DNA of 64,000 nucleotides from Candidatus Paceibacterota bacterium (lineage in GTDB: Bacteria; Verrucomicrobiota; Verrucomicrobiia; Limisphaerales; UBA8199), in assembly GCA_035452965.1 (NCBI GenBank), contig DAOTCE010000013.1:68826-132825 (forward strand), written 5' to 3'. Under the pieces are notes generated by a model. The model was given only the letters and a program-made list of their open reading frames with translations, searched no databases and was not told where the DNA came from. The position numbers were made by a program, and so were the translations under genes. Of this stretch, positions 35,333 through 45,266 are shown piece after piece. Every line of letters begins with the position of its first letter. Within the stretch, counting starts at the first letter, position 1.

Positions 35333-36187
35333 TCAGGCGCGCTGGCAGCGGGAGCAATAGAAGGTGCTGCGGGCCGCCTGGACCCGGCGACTGATCGGGG
35401 TGCCGCACTTTGTGCAGGGGCGGCCCGCCCGGTCATAGACCCGCAAGCGCTCCTCGTAATAGTCCGGCGCGCCGGGTGCGCGGCCGAAATAGAACAGCCC
35501 ATCGCGCGTGCCGTGGCCCGCGTAGTTCAGGGGGACGGTGCTGCCGCACGCAATGGCCTCGCGGAGCACGACGCGAAGGGCGCGCCAAAGCCGCCTGACC
35601 TGGGCTTTGGTCAGGCGCCGCGACGGCAGCGTTGGCGCAATGCCCGCGCGGAACAGGGCCTCGCTGGCATAGATGTTCCCCACGCCCGCGAGCAGGGATT
35701 GGTCGAGCAGTCTGACCTTGATCGGCTGCCTGGATCGGCGCAGCGCCTCGCCAAAACACTCCACTGTGAACTCCGCTCCCAGCGGCTCCGGCCCCAGTTT
35801 CTCCAGTCCCCGGAGGTCCAGTGTCAGCCGCCCGAAGTAGCGTGTGTCTTCGAAGACGAAGTTCTCCCGGCCCAAGCTCAGCACGGCAGCGGCGTGCCGG
35901 GGCAACCGCGCGGTGGCCGGCAACAAGTACATCCGCCCCGTCATGCCCAGGTGACCCACGAGGGTCAGCGGCGCGGCCCGGCGCGCCTGGCGCAGCTTGA
36001 ATACGAGGTACTTGCCCCGGCGCGTCAGGCTGGTGAATGTCGCTCCGCGCACGGCCTGGGCGAACTCGCGGACGGACAGGGGTGCCAGCACCTTGGCCCG
36101 GCGCACACGAACGGCTTGAATCGTCCGGCCATTCAGCAGCGGCGCCAGGTGGCGGACCAACACTTCAACTTCCGGCAATTCAGGCAC
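35333..36187 (-). CDS. mutM: Formamidopyrimidine-DNA glycosylase (Fpg/MutM)
   Basis: 284 residues with a GTG start. After removal of the initiator the N-terminus is PELPEVEV, whose proline is the catalytic nucleophile and whose glutamates aid lyase activity. LVGHLGMTGRMYLL is the conserved core and the C-terminal zinc finger has CTKCG...FYCSRCQ. It removes 8-oxoguanine and ring-opened purines from DNA. The family length is normally about 270-290. It stands alone, downstream of a spacer containing the 11-base tandem repeat. Confidence 0.95.
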   Translation of the reverse strand: MPELPEVEVLVRHLAPLLNGRTIQAVRVRRAKVLAPLSVREFAQAVRGATFTSLTRRGKYLVFKLRQARRAAPLTLVGHLGMTGRMYLLPATARLPRHAAAVLSLGRENFVFEDTRYFGRLTLDLRGLEKLGPEPLGAEFTVECFGEALRRSRQPIKVRLLDQSLLAGVGNIYASEALFRAGIAPTLPSRRLTKAQVRRLWRALRVVLREAIACGSTVPLNYAGHGTRDGLFYFGRAPGAPDYYEERLRVYDRAGRPCTKCGTPISRRVQAARSTFYCSRCQRA

Positions 36188-36517
36188 AAATGGAAGCTAG
36201 CTGGATTGGAAGACGGACTCGATTCATTTGTGCGCCCGCAACTGCTTTCCGCCGTCACGAGTGCTGCGCATGGCCACGGTCAATCGGCCCGAATAAATGG
36301 CACAAGCTCAATATTTACAGGGAGTTACGTAAATTATGGTCAGAGATGCCCCGGTTTCAGGCCTGCGCGGATATAAGTCGAGCAACGGCAGTGGGTTACG
36401 CGGAACCGCACCCGGGATGTCAAGGCTGTATCCACGGTGTGGATACGGCGTGCATACGGCGAGTATACGGTGAGATTCCCGTGGAGAGGAGGGCTGAGCC
36501 TCGCTTGCGCCGCCGCC
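36188..36517. other. Spacer with the second 11-base tandem module
   Basis: No gene seen. Apart from the repeat at 36388-36480 nothing stands out. Confidence 0.6.
36388..36480. repeat. 11-base tandem repeat module (family B), copy 2
   Basis: Same order as 6605-6696: CAGTGGGTTACG, GGATGTCAAGGCTGTATCC, then diverged units (GGTGTGGATAC, GGCGTGCATAC, GGCGAGTATAC) and GGTGAGATTCCC. The units have drifted, but the 11-base period is kept. Confidence 0.85.
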
Positions 36518-37483
<966 letters not shown>

Positions 37484-37515
37484 AAGTGGTTTGACGTGTC
37501 GGTCTGCCGGGCACC

Positions 37516-38913
37516 TCACTTTGCGCCCTCGCCGGACAGCACGACCGGCAAGGTGCGAAACAGAATCTTGAGGTCCAGCCACAGCGACCAGTTGTCAATG
37601 TACTCCAGGTCCAACCGGACCCACTCCTGAAAGTCGGAAATCTTGTTGCGCCCGCCGATCTGCCAAAGGCAGGTCAGGCCCGGCTTGACGCTCAACCGCC
37701 GGCGGTGTGCCAGATCGTAGAACTGCTTGACTTCGTCCACTGGCAGCGGGCGCGGGCCTACCAGGCTCATCTCGCCGCGCAACACATTCAACAGCTGGGG
37801 GAGCTCGTCCAGACTGAACTTGCGGAGGAACCACCCGATGGGGGTGACTCTCGGATCGTTGGTCACTTTGAAGACCGGCCCGGTCATCTCGTTCATCGCG
37901 GCCAGCTCATGCTTGAGTTGCTCCGCATTGCTGACCATGGTGCGGAATTTATAGAGAGTGAAGGGTCGGCCGTTGACTCCCGACCGCCGCTGACGGAACA
38001 ACACCGGGCCCGGGGAGGTCCACTTGATGAGCACGGCAATCAGCACCAGCAACCACGAAAGGGAAATCAGAAGCACGAACGATCCTACGAGATCCATCAA
38101 GTGCTTCATCATCCGCGGCCACGAGGACTCCGGCGCGGAGCGGAAGACCAGAATTGGCAAGCCATAATAGTCATCGAGGCTGGTGCGTGAGATTTTTGCT
38201 TTGAAGAAATCCGCCACCAGCCAGGCCTCGACCCCCTCCAGCTCGCAAGCGCGGATCGCGGCTTCGATTCGTTCGAAATAGGCGTGCTTCGCGCTGAGGA
38301 TGACGCTGTTGACGGAGTACTCATGCAGCATCTCCACCAGACGTTCCACGGGGGCGGCGCTCAGGTCCAGACGCGCCAGGATTTCCACTTCCTTCTCTGA
38401 CCTTGCCTTTAGCGCCGTCTCCATTCGGATCGTTTCATCAGGCGTGCCGACGAGGATGACTCGCCGCCGGTATTGCGCCTGGGCCATCTTGGTGCCGGCT
38501 AACCATCGCACGATCTCTTCCTTGGCAAACACCAACCCAAAACTGATGAAGCTAAACCAAATCACGATCCAGCGGGCAACCGGAGGGATCTTGAACAAAT
38601 ACATCGCCAGCACCAATCCGAGCGTGGTGAAGCAGCAGCCCTTGAACAGCATCCACGCAGTCGTGCTCCGGGGACAGAACGGTGGACGGGCGTAAAAACC
38701 CTGTCCCTCCAACAACAACGGCGCGGCCGGTATCAAAATCAAATAAAGCCCTACATAGACGTCGAATGGCGCGTCCCACCCCCTCAGGCCGAACAGATCA
38801 ATGATGTCCAGGTTCGAGCGCAACCTGTAAGCCAGCCAGAAAGCCAACGCGAACAGGCAGGCATCCATCAACTGATGGATTTGCATCCGAATTAGGCGAT
38901 CACGGCGCAGCAT
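37516..38913 (-). CDS. Polyprenyl-phosphate sugar-1-phosphate transferase (EPS priming enzyme)
   Basis: 465 residues: N-terminal membrane segments (MDACLFALAFWLAYRL and further), a Rossmann-like middle (RRVILVGTPDETIRMET) and the conserved C-terminal transferase with FRQRRSGVNGRPFTLYKFRTM, FLRKFSLDELPQLLNVL and GEMSLVGPRPLP. It transfers a sugar phosphate from a nucleotide sugar to undecaprenyl phosphate, the first step of exopolysaccharide synthesis. The family accompanies exosortase clusters. Initiating sugar unknown. Confidence 0.93.
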   Translation of the reverse strand: MLRRDRLIRMQIHQLMDACLFALAFWLAYRLRSNLDIIDLFGLRGWDAPFDVYVGLYLILIPAAPLLLEGQGFYARPPFCPRSTTAWMLFKGCCFTTLGLVLAMYLFKIPPVARWIVIWFSFISFGLVFAKEEIVRWLAGTKMAQAQYRRRVILVGTPDETIRMETALKARSEKEVEILARLDLSAAPVERLVEMLHEYSVNSVILSAKHAYFERIEAAIRACELEGVEAWLVADFFKAKISRTSLDDYYGLPILVFRSAPESSWPRMMKHLMDLVGSFVLLISLSWLLVLIAVLIKWTSPGPVLFRQRRSGVNGRPFTLYKFRTMVSNAEQLKHELAAMNEMTGPVFKVTNDPRVTPIGWFLRKFSLDELPQLLNVLRGEMSLVGPRPLPVDEVKQFYDLAHRRRLSVKPGLTCLWQIGGRNKISDFQEWVRLDLEYIDNWSLWLDLKILFRTLPVVLSGEGAK

Positions 38914-38958
38914 GTATCGTTAGGCTTCAGTAGAGTTCAGGCGAGAACAACGAAGATG

Positions 38959-39711
38959 TTACTGCCCGGGCTTCGGCCGCGGGACCCCGACAGTCTCTTC
39001 CGGTCGAGGGACCAGTTGGAACTCGGGCACCAGCGCGCCGATGAGCTTCTTCATCCGTTCGAACGTGGCGTCCTCCGCCCCGGGCGCGCACTGGGCAAAG
39101 AAGCTGACTGAGGCCCAGCGCTGCAGGACACCTGTGCACAGAAGGTCGCGGGCCATCCACCACATGCGTTGCCAGTGCCGGGCAGTGTACTCGTCCTCAG
39201 CGACAAACCAGACCACGTAAACACCCCGAACAGTCACAGTCCGTCCCTCGGATTTAACGTCCCGGGTGGCAATAAACTTCATCACAGGCAGATCATACGG
39301 ATAAGGCCGCTCCATGCGCACCTTGGCTTCCGCTGTGGCGCTGCGGTCAATTTGCCACCCTTGTCCTTCCAAACAGAATTCTGTCTTGTGAAGGCTGGTC
39401 CGGTCGCTGCCCATCAACACCACGTTCACCGCTGTGTAGAACCCGTCCGGCGCCCGATACAGCCGCTGGCCAAAGCTGGTATCCTGCGGCAGCCATTCAA
39501 GCGTAGCCTTGTCCACCTCTACCGCCTCTGACGTATAATCCAGCGCCCGCTCGGGCAGTTCGACCTGGAGCCGCTGGCTGCCGGCAATGGGGCTGGTCTT
39601 AACAGCCGGCCGCCCCAGTTTCTGGTTCGCCTGCAGCCTCGTCAGGACGCTCGCCGCGCCTCCCATCAGACCGAGCGCCACGATCAGGATAATCCACTTT
39701 TGTTTGTTCAT
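38959..39711 (-). CDS. EpsI-like exosortase-associated protein
   Basis: 250 residues. One N-terminal membrane helix (WIILIVALGLMGGAASVL), then a soluble domain with ALDYTSEAVEVDKATLEWLP, LHKTEFCLEGQGWQI and YVVWFVAEDEYTARHW. This matches the EpsI/DUF3485 family found fused or adjacent to exosortase. The start ATG overlaps the exosortase stop in ATGA, so the two are translationally coupled. Its biochemical role is not established. Confidence 0.88.
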   Translation of the reverse strand: MNKQKWIILIVALGLMGGAASVLTRLQANQKLGRPAVKTSPIAGSQRLQVELPERALDYTSEAVEVDKATLEWLPQDTSFGQRLYRAPDGFYTAVNVVLMGSDRTSLHKTEFCLEGQGWQIDRSATAEAKVRMERPYPYDLPVMKFIATRDVKSEGRTVTVRGVYVVWFVAEDEYTARHWQRMWWMARDLLCTGVLQRWASVSFFAQCAPGAEDATFERMKKLIGALVPEFQLVPRPEETVGVPRPKPGQ

Positions 39712-40712
39712 AGATGCCCGGATCCGTTGGGTTGGACCACCGCGGGCGGAGCATCGGGCTTTGACTGGTTCCCGCGCAGCCAATGCCCAAGCAGCATCAA
39801 ACCCGCAAATGCGGCCACATACGGCAACAGGCTTAGAATTCCGAACGGCCCGCCATCATGCACGTAGGTTCCGGCCTTCTGCCCCCCAATCTCCGCGGCA
39901 ATGATAATGGTCAGCATGCGCAGGGTATTCCCTATGATCGCCAGCGGCACCGCCGAGACCATCAGCACGCCGCGCTTCCACCACGACCGGAATGAGAGCA
40001 TCGCGTAGATGATCGCCACCGCCACAGTGGCGAACAGGCTGCGAATGCCGCTGCACGCCGCCGCCACGTCATACTGATAATGGCCCGTCGGATCAATCAG
40101 CGCGGTGCCCACTCTCAGGACGTCAATTTGCAGGATGAAACTCGCAATCAACTCCACCAACCGGCACACCAGCAGCCGCATGGGGAATGTGACGGATACC
40201 GCGGACCACCCCAAAGGCACGCAAAATGCGAACAAGCAGAATGGGAAGAAGCTGTCGCGCAGCCATTTCGGGCCCCAGACCAATCCGGTCAAACCGTAGA
40301 TGCCGGTAAACAGCGCGACGATTGAGATGCGCGGTTGCTGGCCCATGTATCCCAACACATGCAGCGCCAGCGCCAGCGCCACCAGCAGCAGCCCGGGCCA
40401 CCACATACGCAGTTGCAGGGCCAGTAGTTCTTTGCGTTTCCACCAGAAGAGCGCAAGCACGACGAAGGGAATCAACCTGCCGCGGCTATCGTCGGAACCG
40501 CTCGTGTCTTCGCTCCCGTAAACGAGGTGCATCCACTGCAGCAGCGACGGGGTCGAGATATAACCCAGTGTGGAGTTGCCCAGGAAATGGAACAAAGCCA
40601 GCCAGGCGATCAGCAGGACAAAGAACAAGCCCTTGTTCGGCAGCCGCTGCCAGCATTCCAGGAATTGAATGCGAAAGTCCTCCAGGATCCCGTTTTCCGG
40701 TTGGTTTGCCAT
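39708..40712 (-). CDS. Exosortase (PEP-CTERM processing transpeptidase)
   Basis: 334 residues with about eight membrane helices. The conserved catalytic residues are visible: Cys220 in AAACSGIRS, Arg265 in IGNTLRM and His285 in YVHDGGPFG. Exosortases cleave and sort proteins ending in PEP-CTERM signals, two of which are encoded at 21479 and 25804. The subtype within the Xrt families was not resolved. It overlaps epsI by 4 bases and sits inside a polysaccharide cluster, the usual setting. Confidence 0.95.
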   Translation of the reverse strand: MANQPENGILEDFRIQFLECWQRLPNKGLFFVLLIAWLALFHFLGNSTLGYISTPSLLQWMHLVYGSEDTSGSDDSRGRLIPFVVLALFWWKRKELLALQLRMWWPGLLLVALALALHVLGYMGQQPRISIVALFTGIYGLTGLVWGPKWLRDSFFPFCLFAFCVPLGWSAVSVTFPMRLLVCRLVELIASFILQIDVLRVGTALIDPTGHYQYDVAAACSGIRSLFATVAVAIIYAMLSFRSWWKRGVLMVSAVPLAIIGNTLRMLTIIIAAEIGGQKAGTYVHDGGPFGILSLLPYVAAFAGLMLLGHWLRGNQSKPDAPPAVVQPNGSGHL

Positions 40713-40767
40713 GTGCGCGTTAAGTCGAGATTATTGGATACCTGATTCGCCGATCCTGCTCAATCAA

Positions 40768-42249
40768 TTATTCGGGTTCGCGGCGGGCCTGCTCGCATAC
40801 GTAGAGTTCAAAGCCCGCGATGGCGGGGATGGGCCGCACCGCTCCAGCGCTGGCATAGTAGGCCGCAACGATCTTGTCCGGTTCCGTAACGTGATGCCGC
40901 CGCCCGATGATCAGCGCATCGGGAACCGGCGGGAACGAGGTGGTATGCGCCTGGGTTGGGGGCCGCTTGCCGGCGAGCACTTGCGGGTGGGCCCGCAAAT
41001 ACCACTCAACGGACAAACTCAGGTAGTCAGGCAGAACCGTCCACGACTTCACGCTGGGCTGGTTAGCCACCAGCCACTGCGCCACCGCGCGCGCATCAGC
41101 TTTCCGATACGCCGGGCTGTAGAACCATTGCGCATCCGCCCACAATCCCAGCAGCAGCACCGCCCCAAACGCCAGGCCGCCCATACCGCGCGGATTCACG
41201 CGCCGACTCAGCACCGCGGCCAGCGCCAGGAAGCCCAGCAGCGCCGGCAGTGTATAGCGGATGTTATAGGGGAATGAGAAGATCAGCGTCGTAATGGACA
41301 CGAAGCCGAGGTTCAGGACGACCAAGCTGGTTTCTTTGCCTCGAACCAGTGAGCGGAACTCAAGCCCATAGGCCACCGCCACCAGTGCCAGCACGCCACA
41401 CAGTATCCCGACCTGGACGAGGTTGCGCGACACAGCCCCCATAGCGCCATGCGACTGGATGTCCGTGATGGATGGGCCGAAGGAATATCCCCCCACAAAC
41501 GTCATGAAGGTGTAGCCCAGCTCCAGGACAGACCTCGATCGCCCGCTTTCCGGCGGCGGCGGATACGACCTGAGCAGCAACGCTCCGCACACCACGCCGA
41601 GCGTCACAACATGCACGGTCAGGTCCCGGAAACGCCCCTTCTCGCGCCACACGTTCAACCCATGCCAGAGAGCACAGGTCACCGGGAAAATGACGGCCAT
41701 CTTATGCAAGGCGATTGCCGTCAGGGCGCACACGAAGTAGATCCCCCACCACCACGGTTTGCGGGATGCCCGCGCCAGTTCGTAAACCAGCAGGGTCAGC
41801 AGCCCAAAGAACAGCATGGTCGCATAGGCCCGCACCTCCTGCGAATACCACAGGTGCAGCGGATTGATGGCCAGCAGCAGGCCCGCCAGCAACGCCGCCG
41901 GCCACCGCCGGCGCCAACAGTACACCACGCCTATGAACAGCGGCACAGACAGTCCCCCCGCCAGGGCCGACAGCCCGCGCGCCCGGATTTCAACGCCCTG
42001 GTCGGCGTCACCCAGCACGGCTCCCAGCAGGAGAAAATACCCCGGCAGATAGACATTCTCCGAACCGCTCTCCTGGGTCATCTGCGACAGGGGCTTCCGG
42101 GAGGTTTCGACGGAAGACACCTCATCCGTCCACATAGACTGGTTCGAGAGCCGATAGAAACGCAGCGCAAGCGCTACAAGTGTGAGCAGAATCACCAACC
42201 CGATGACTACTCTCCGCTGGTGCACGCTTGTTGACGGTGTGCCAATCAC
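40768..42249 (-). CDS. GT39-like membrane glycosyltransferase (EPS cluster)
   Basis: 493 residues from GTG 42249, 11 bases after the preceding gene's stop; a longer frame would overlap that gene heavily. An N-terminal helix, then the GT-C motif SMWTDEVSSVETSRKPLS, then NPLHLWYSQEVRAYATMLF, a typical ArnT/PMT-family second motif, and about ten membrane segments. It would add a sugar from a polyprenyl-linked donor to a polysaccharide or protein. Sugar unknown. The exosortase follows 55 bases downstream. Confidence 0.85.
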   Translation of the reverse strand: MIGTPSTSVHQRRVVIGLVILLTLVALALRFYRLSNQSMWTDEVSSVETSRKPLSQMTQESGSENVYLPGYFLLLGAVLGDADQGVEIRARGLSALAGGLSVPLFIGVVYCWRRRWPAALLAGLLLAINPLHLWYSQEVRAYATMLFFGLLTLLVYELARASRKPWWWGIYFVCALTAIALHKMAVIFPVTCALWHGLNVWREKGRFRDLTVHVVTLGVVCGALLLRSYPPPPESGRSRSVLELGYTFMTFVGGYSFGPSITDIQSHGAMGAVSRNLVQVGILCGVLALVAVAYGLEFRSLVRGKETSLVVLNLGFVSITTLIFSFPYNIRYTLPALLGFLALAAVLSRRVNPRGMGGLAFGAVLLLGLWADAQWFYSPAYRKADARAVAQWLVANQPSVKSWTVLPDYLSLSVEWYLRAHPQVLAGKRPPTQAHTTSFPPVPDALIIGRRHHVTEPDKIVAAYYASAGAVRPIPAIAGFELYVCEQARREPE

Positions 42250-42260
42250 ATTATTGCGGG

Positions 42261-44159
42261 TTAATCCGGAAACCGCACGAGAGACCAATTGCGCGGCCCC
42301 TGGCTGACAGTCATTGTCGCCGTGGTCGTCGCGACCACTTGCGCCCCGGTCCTCGCCTGCCAGGCCGCCAGGGTTGTGTTGTTTTCCAGCAGGTTTGCTT
42401 CGCCGACCACCGCATACAGAATCTGGCGGCTGCGGATTTGTTCCAAGGAATCGCTCAAGAGGATGTGCTTTACCCGCCTCGAACCAAAGGGCCGCCACAG
42501 CGAAATGTCAATGTCGTCACAGGTGCCCACGAATCCCACCACGGACAACCCCGCTGGCAGCATTGCCCGCACGCCAGCCAGGGTATCGGAGCGCACATCG
42601 TAAACGCTATAGACCGTCAGGGCCCTCTTAAGCAAACGCTGGTCGGGTTTCCAGGCCACCAGCCTCGATAGGATGGTCTGGGCCGGCCATAACGGCCGTC
42701 CGGGCGTCAGTACCAGCACCGGCACGGCCAGCAACACGACGCCGCAAGCCATTACCCGCCACCAGCGGCGGCGGACGATCTCGGCTTGCCGCGCGCTTAT
42801 CAGCAGCAACGGCAGCAGCAGCGCGTAGTAGGCCGAGATGAGACGCCCGGCGTCCACGATGCCGGACTTCATGCAGTAGGCCAGCAGCGCCCCCCACGGC
42901 GCCACCACCAGCAGCCACCGCAATTGGCGGGGGATGAACCGGCTGCCGGTCCATGCGCCTTGCGCCTTAGAGCGGATGAGCCAGGCCGCCAGCACGGAAA
43001 TCACCACCAGCCAACTGATCCCAAAACCAATGCCCGTGGTATCTTCGACCGGCATTTCCCCCAAGCCGAGATACCCCTCTTCGAAACTCCGGTCCATTCT
43101 GCTGGTTATCGCGGGCGGCACGATGGACCGCGCCGAGTGGTTCCACCAACCCGCCTGTGGAAGGAAAGGTGGCACGAAGTTCTTGGCCAGCAGCAAGGCG
43201 TTGCCCCAAATCCCTACTACCGGGCTTTTCATATCCATCCCCGTCTTCTCCATGTTCAGCCCCGACCAATCGCCGCAGTAACGCATGTTCAACGCGGCCG
43301 TAGGGAGAAACGAGACGGTGGCCCCCAGCAGCACTGTCGCAAATGTCATCGCTGGCCGGCGCAGCAGCAGCGGCACCAAACCCAGCACGACCAGGCCGCA
43401 CGGCAAGAGCAGGGGCAAGTTGGTCGCCTTGGCCCCGGTCAACAGGGCCGCCGACAAGATGGAAAGGCATAAGTCCGAAAGCCGGCGCGACTCCCAGGCG
43501 CGGAGACCAAAATCCACCGCGGCAAGCGCATAGACTGCTGGGTAGGCGTCATTGCCCAGGCTGCCGGCCTGCAGGAGGAAGCTGTAACCCGTCGGCAGCA
43601 GCCACATCCACCACCAGGCCACCTGCCGTCGCACTCCCAACCGCGTAAGCACACTGTAGGTCAGGCCAGGCAGCAGCAGGAACGAGACGAAGTTGATCAG
43701 GAACAAGGCACGGTCTGATTTCATGAACAACAGCACCGGCGCGCTCAGCCATTCAATGCCGCAACACCGGAGATTCATCCGATAGTTGGGGGTGTGAATC
43801 CAATGCCAGTTCCCCTCCGCCAGCCAATGCAGCACGCGGGGGGTTCGATACGACATCGCCGTATGATTGGACGGCGGGTAGAGCGCGCCGCCCAGCAAAA
43901 CCAGGAACGCCAGCCCCAGAAAGCACGCCGGTAGCCATCGCCGAAATCGCACCCGCGCCTTCCGCCAATTGAACACCGGCTCCGCCACCACCCACCGCAG
44001 TTTCCTGCGCCCCAGCCAGATGCCAATGGCGGCCACTACGGCAAAAGCCGCATACCCGGCCCGATTCAGTTGCCCCAAGGCGGACAACCCCCATCCCGCC
44101 ACGCTGGCGAGCACCGATACCCAAATCCAGACCCTGACCAATGGCAGAAACGACATCAT
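42261..44159 (-). CDS. Polytopic membrane protein, probable GT-C glycosyltransferase
   Basis: 632 residues from the ATG at 44159 (ATG 44204 and 44156 also possible). About a dozen membrane segments, with NWHWIHTPNYRMNLRCCGIE in the first large loop and LLPTGYSFLLQAGSLGNDAY, a short acidic pattern reminiscent of GT-C folds. The soluble C-terminal domain starts near SLVVGFVGTCDDID. No exact family is recognised. Position between spacer and GT39 gene suggests it is the first gene of the exosortase/EPS operon. Confidence 0.7.
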   Translation of the reverse strand: MMSFLPLVRVWIWVSVLASVAGWGLSALGQLNRAGYAAFAVVAAIGIWLGRRKLRWVVAEPVFNWRKARVRFRRWLPACFLGLAFLVLLGGALYPPSNHTAMSYRTPRVLHWLAEGNWHWIHTPNYRMNLRCCGIEWLSAPVLLFMKSDRALFLINFVSFLLLPGLTYSVLTRLGVRRQVAWWWMWLLPTGYSFLLQAGSLGNDAYPAVYALAAVDFGLRAWESRRLSDLCLSILSAALLTGAKATNLPLLLPCGLVVLGLVPLLLRRPAMTFATVLLGATVSFLPTAALNMRYCGDWSGLNMEKTGMDMKSPVVGIWGNALLLAKNFVPPFLPQAGWWNHSARSIVPPAITSRMDRSFEEGYLGLGEMPVEDTTGIGFGISWLVVISVLAAWLIRSKAQGAWTGSRFIPRQLRWLLVVAPWGALLAYCMKSGIVDAGRLISAYYALLLPLLLISARQAEIVRRRWWRVMACGVVLLAVPVLVLTPGRPLWPAQTILSRLVAWKPDQRLLKRALTVYSVYDVRSDTLAGVRAMLPAGLSVVGFVGTCDDIDISLWRPFGSRRVKHILLSDSLEQIRSRQILYAVVGEANLLENNTTLAAWQARTGAQVVATTTATMTVSQGPRNWSLVRFPD

Positions 44160-44804
44160 TGAAGCAGCGCGCCTGACGGTAGGGGCGCCCCACGCGCCAG
44201 TCAATGCCCGTCCTCCGCCTCCCCAGGCATGCCCCTCAAGCCAACGCTGCCAGGATAGCTTGTCAGTGCGGTCAGGCTACGGTGTGGTTCCCATGGGGGC
44301 CGACCCCCATGGGAACCACACCGTAACAGAACCATATTGTCACCGTAACCCCGAGCCAGAGGTGCCGGGTTCGGCGGGGACTCGAGAAGGCAGGCAATCA
44401 GCATCACTGTCCAAAATTTGGACACTGCGCAGGTTAGAAGTCGGAAGGGCCTGTCCGGTGTTGGCTAACCCTCCCGGCGACCCGACTCGCCTCTTCACAT
44501 CCGGTCATCTCCTCGGATGAAGCGCATCCGTCGTAAAGACCTTACCCTGCAGCACTACGACGTAGAAATCGTAGCCGTTGCTACGCCCGAAAGCGAGCGT
44601 GGACCTCCAGAACTGAGGCCTGACAACAGGTTAGCCGCAGGCGGAAGCTCTTGTGGTGCCAGGCCCCCGCTCCGGGGCGCTACCGCGCTGCTATGAAGTT
44701 CCCCGCAGGACGGTCCTTGGACGGCCACTTGACGGCCAGTCGGACTTTGAGGGCCTCCCCGGCAAACCCGGGGATCTCCCATTCATCCAGACGCGCGGGC
44801 ACAC
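44160..44804. other. Spacer with a palindrome, no gene seen
   Basis: About 645 bases. It contains the second copy of the perfect palindrome (44278-44325) and GGACGGTCCTTGGACGGCC near 44707-44727. The part from 44500 to 44700 is rich in short complementary stretches, but I recognise no RNA family and no intron signature. Confidence 0.5.
44278..44325. repeat. Perfect palindrome (family F), copy 2
   Basis: Arms 44278-44299 and 44304-44325 are exact inverted copies, 22 bases each, around CCGA; the core GGTGTGGTTCCCATGGGG equals copy 1. Both copies lie in spacers outside genes. Confidence 0.92.
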
Positions 44805-45263
44805 TCATGTGTTCGGTGGTGCGGGGAAGTGCTTCCGGAGCGCCTCGGCGCGGAAATGGAAGATCGCTTGGATGTCAGGTCGCACGAGCCAGCGATGCGT
44901 CAGGGAATCCAGCGGCACGGCGTAACGCACATGGTCCCGGGCCAGTGTGCCGCCATCACGCGGCTCGAAGGAGTGCTCGTGAATCCACTGGCGATAGGGG
45001 CCGCGCAGTTGCTCATCCACAAAGCGATGCGGCGGCTGCCAGGCGCTGATGCGCGTCCGCCAGCGAACGGTGATGCCGCGAAAACGCAGCCGGTAATCAA
45101 TCAACGTGCCCACGCGCATGACAATCGGCCTTGGGGTGACAATTTGAAAGTGCAGCCATGGCGGGGTAATGGCGTCGAGATTCGCCGCCTCGGCGAAGAA
45201 CGGAAACACCTGCGCGGGCGGCAGCGGCAGCCAGAGCTCAGCGTGGAAGTCGCGGAGGCGCAT
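44805..45263 (-). CDS. SRPBCC-fold (polyketide cyclase/START-like) protein
   Basis: 152 residues forming one helix-grip domain: LWLPLPPAQVFPFFAEAANLD at the start and the ligand-pocket end HRWLVRPDIQAIFHFRAEAL. Such proteins bind hydrophobic ligands. It lies 3 bases after the UbiB-like kinase stop and downstream of the CrtI-type desaturase, which suggests a role in a carotenoid or other isoprenoid pathway, but this is inferred only from the operon. Confidence 0.82.
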   Translation of the reverse strand: MRLRDFHAELWLPLPPAQVFPFFAEAANLDAITPPWLHFQIVTPRPIVMRVGTLIDYRLRFRGITVRWRTRISAWQPPHRFVDEQLRGPYRQWIHEHSFEPRDGGTLARDHVRYAVPLDSLTHRWLVRPDIQAIFHFRAEALRKHFPAPPNT

Positions 45264-45266
45264 CGG

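Noticed and set aside
44500..44800. Spacer as a group II intron or structured RNA
   Set aside because: Short complementary stretches exist, but no domain V-like hairpin, no GTGCG start and no reverse transcriptase gene were found.
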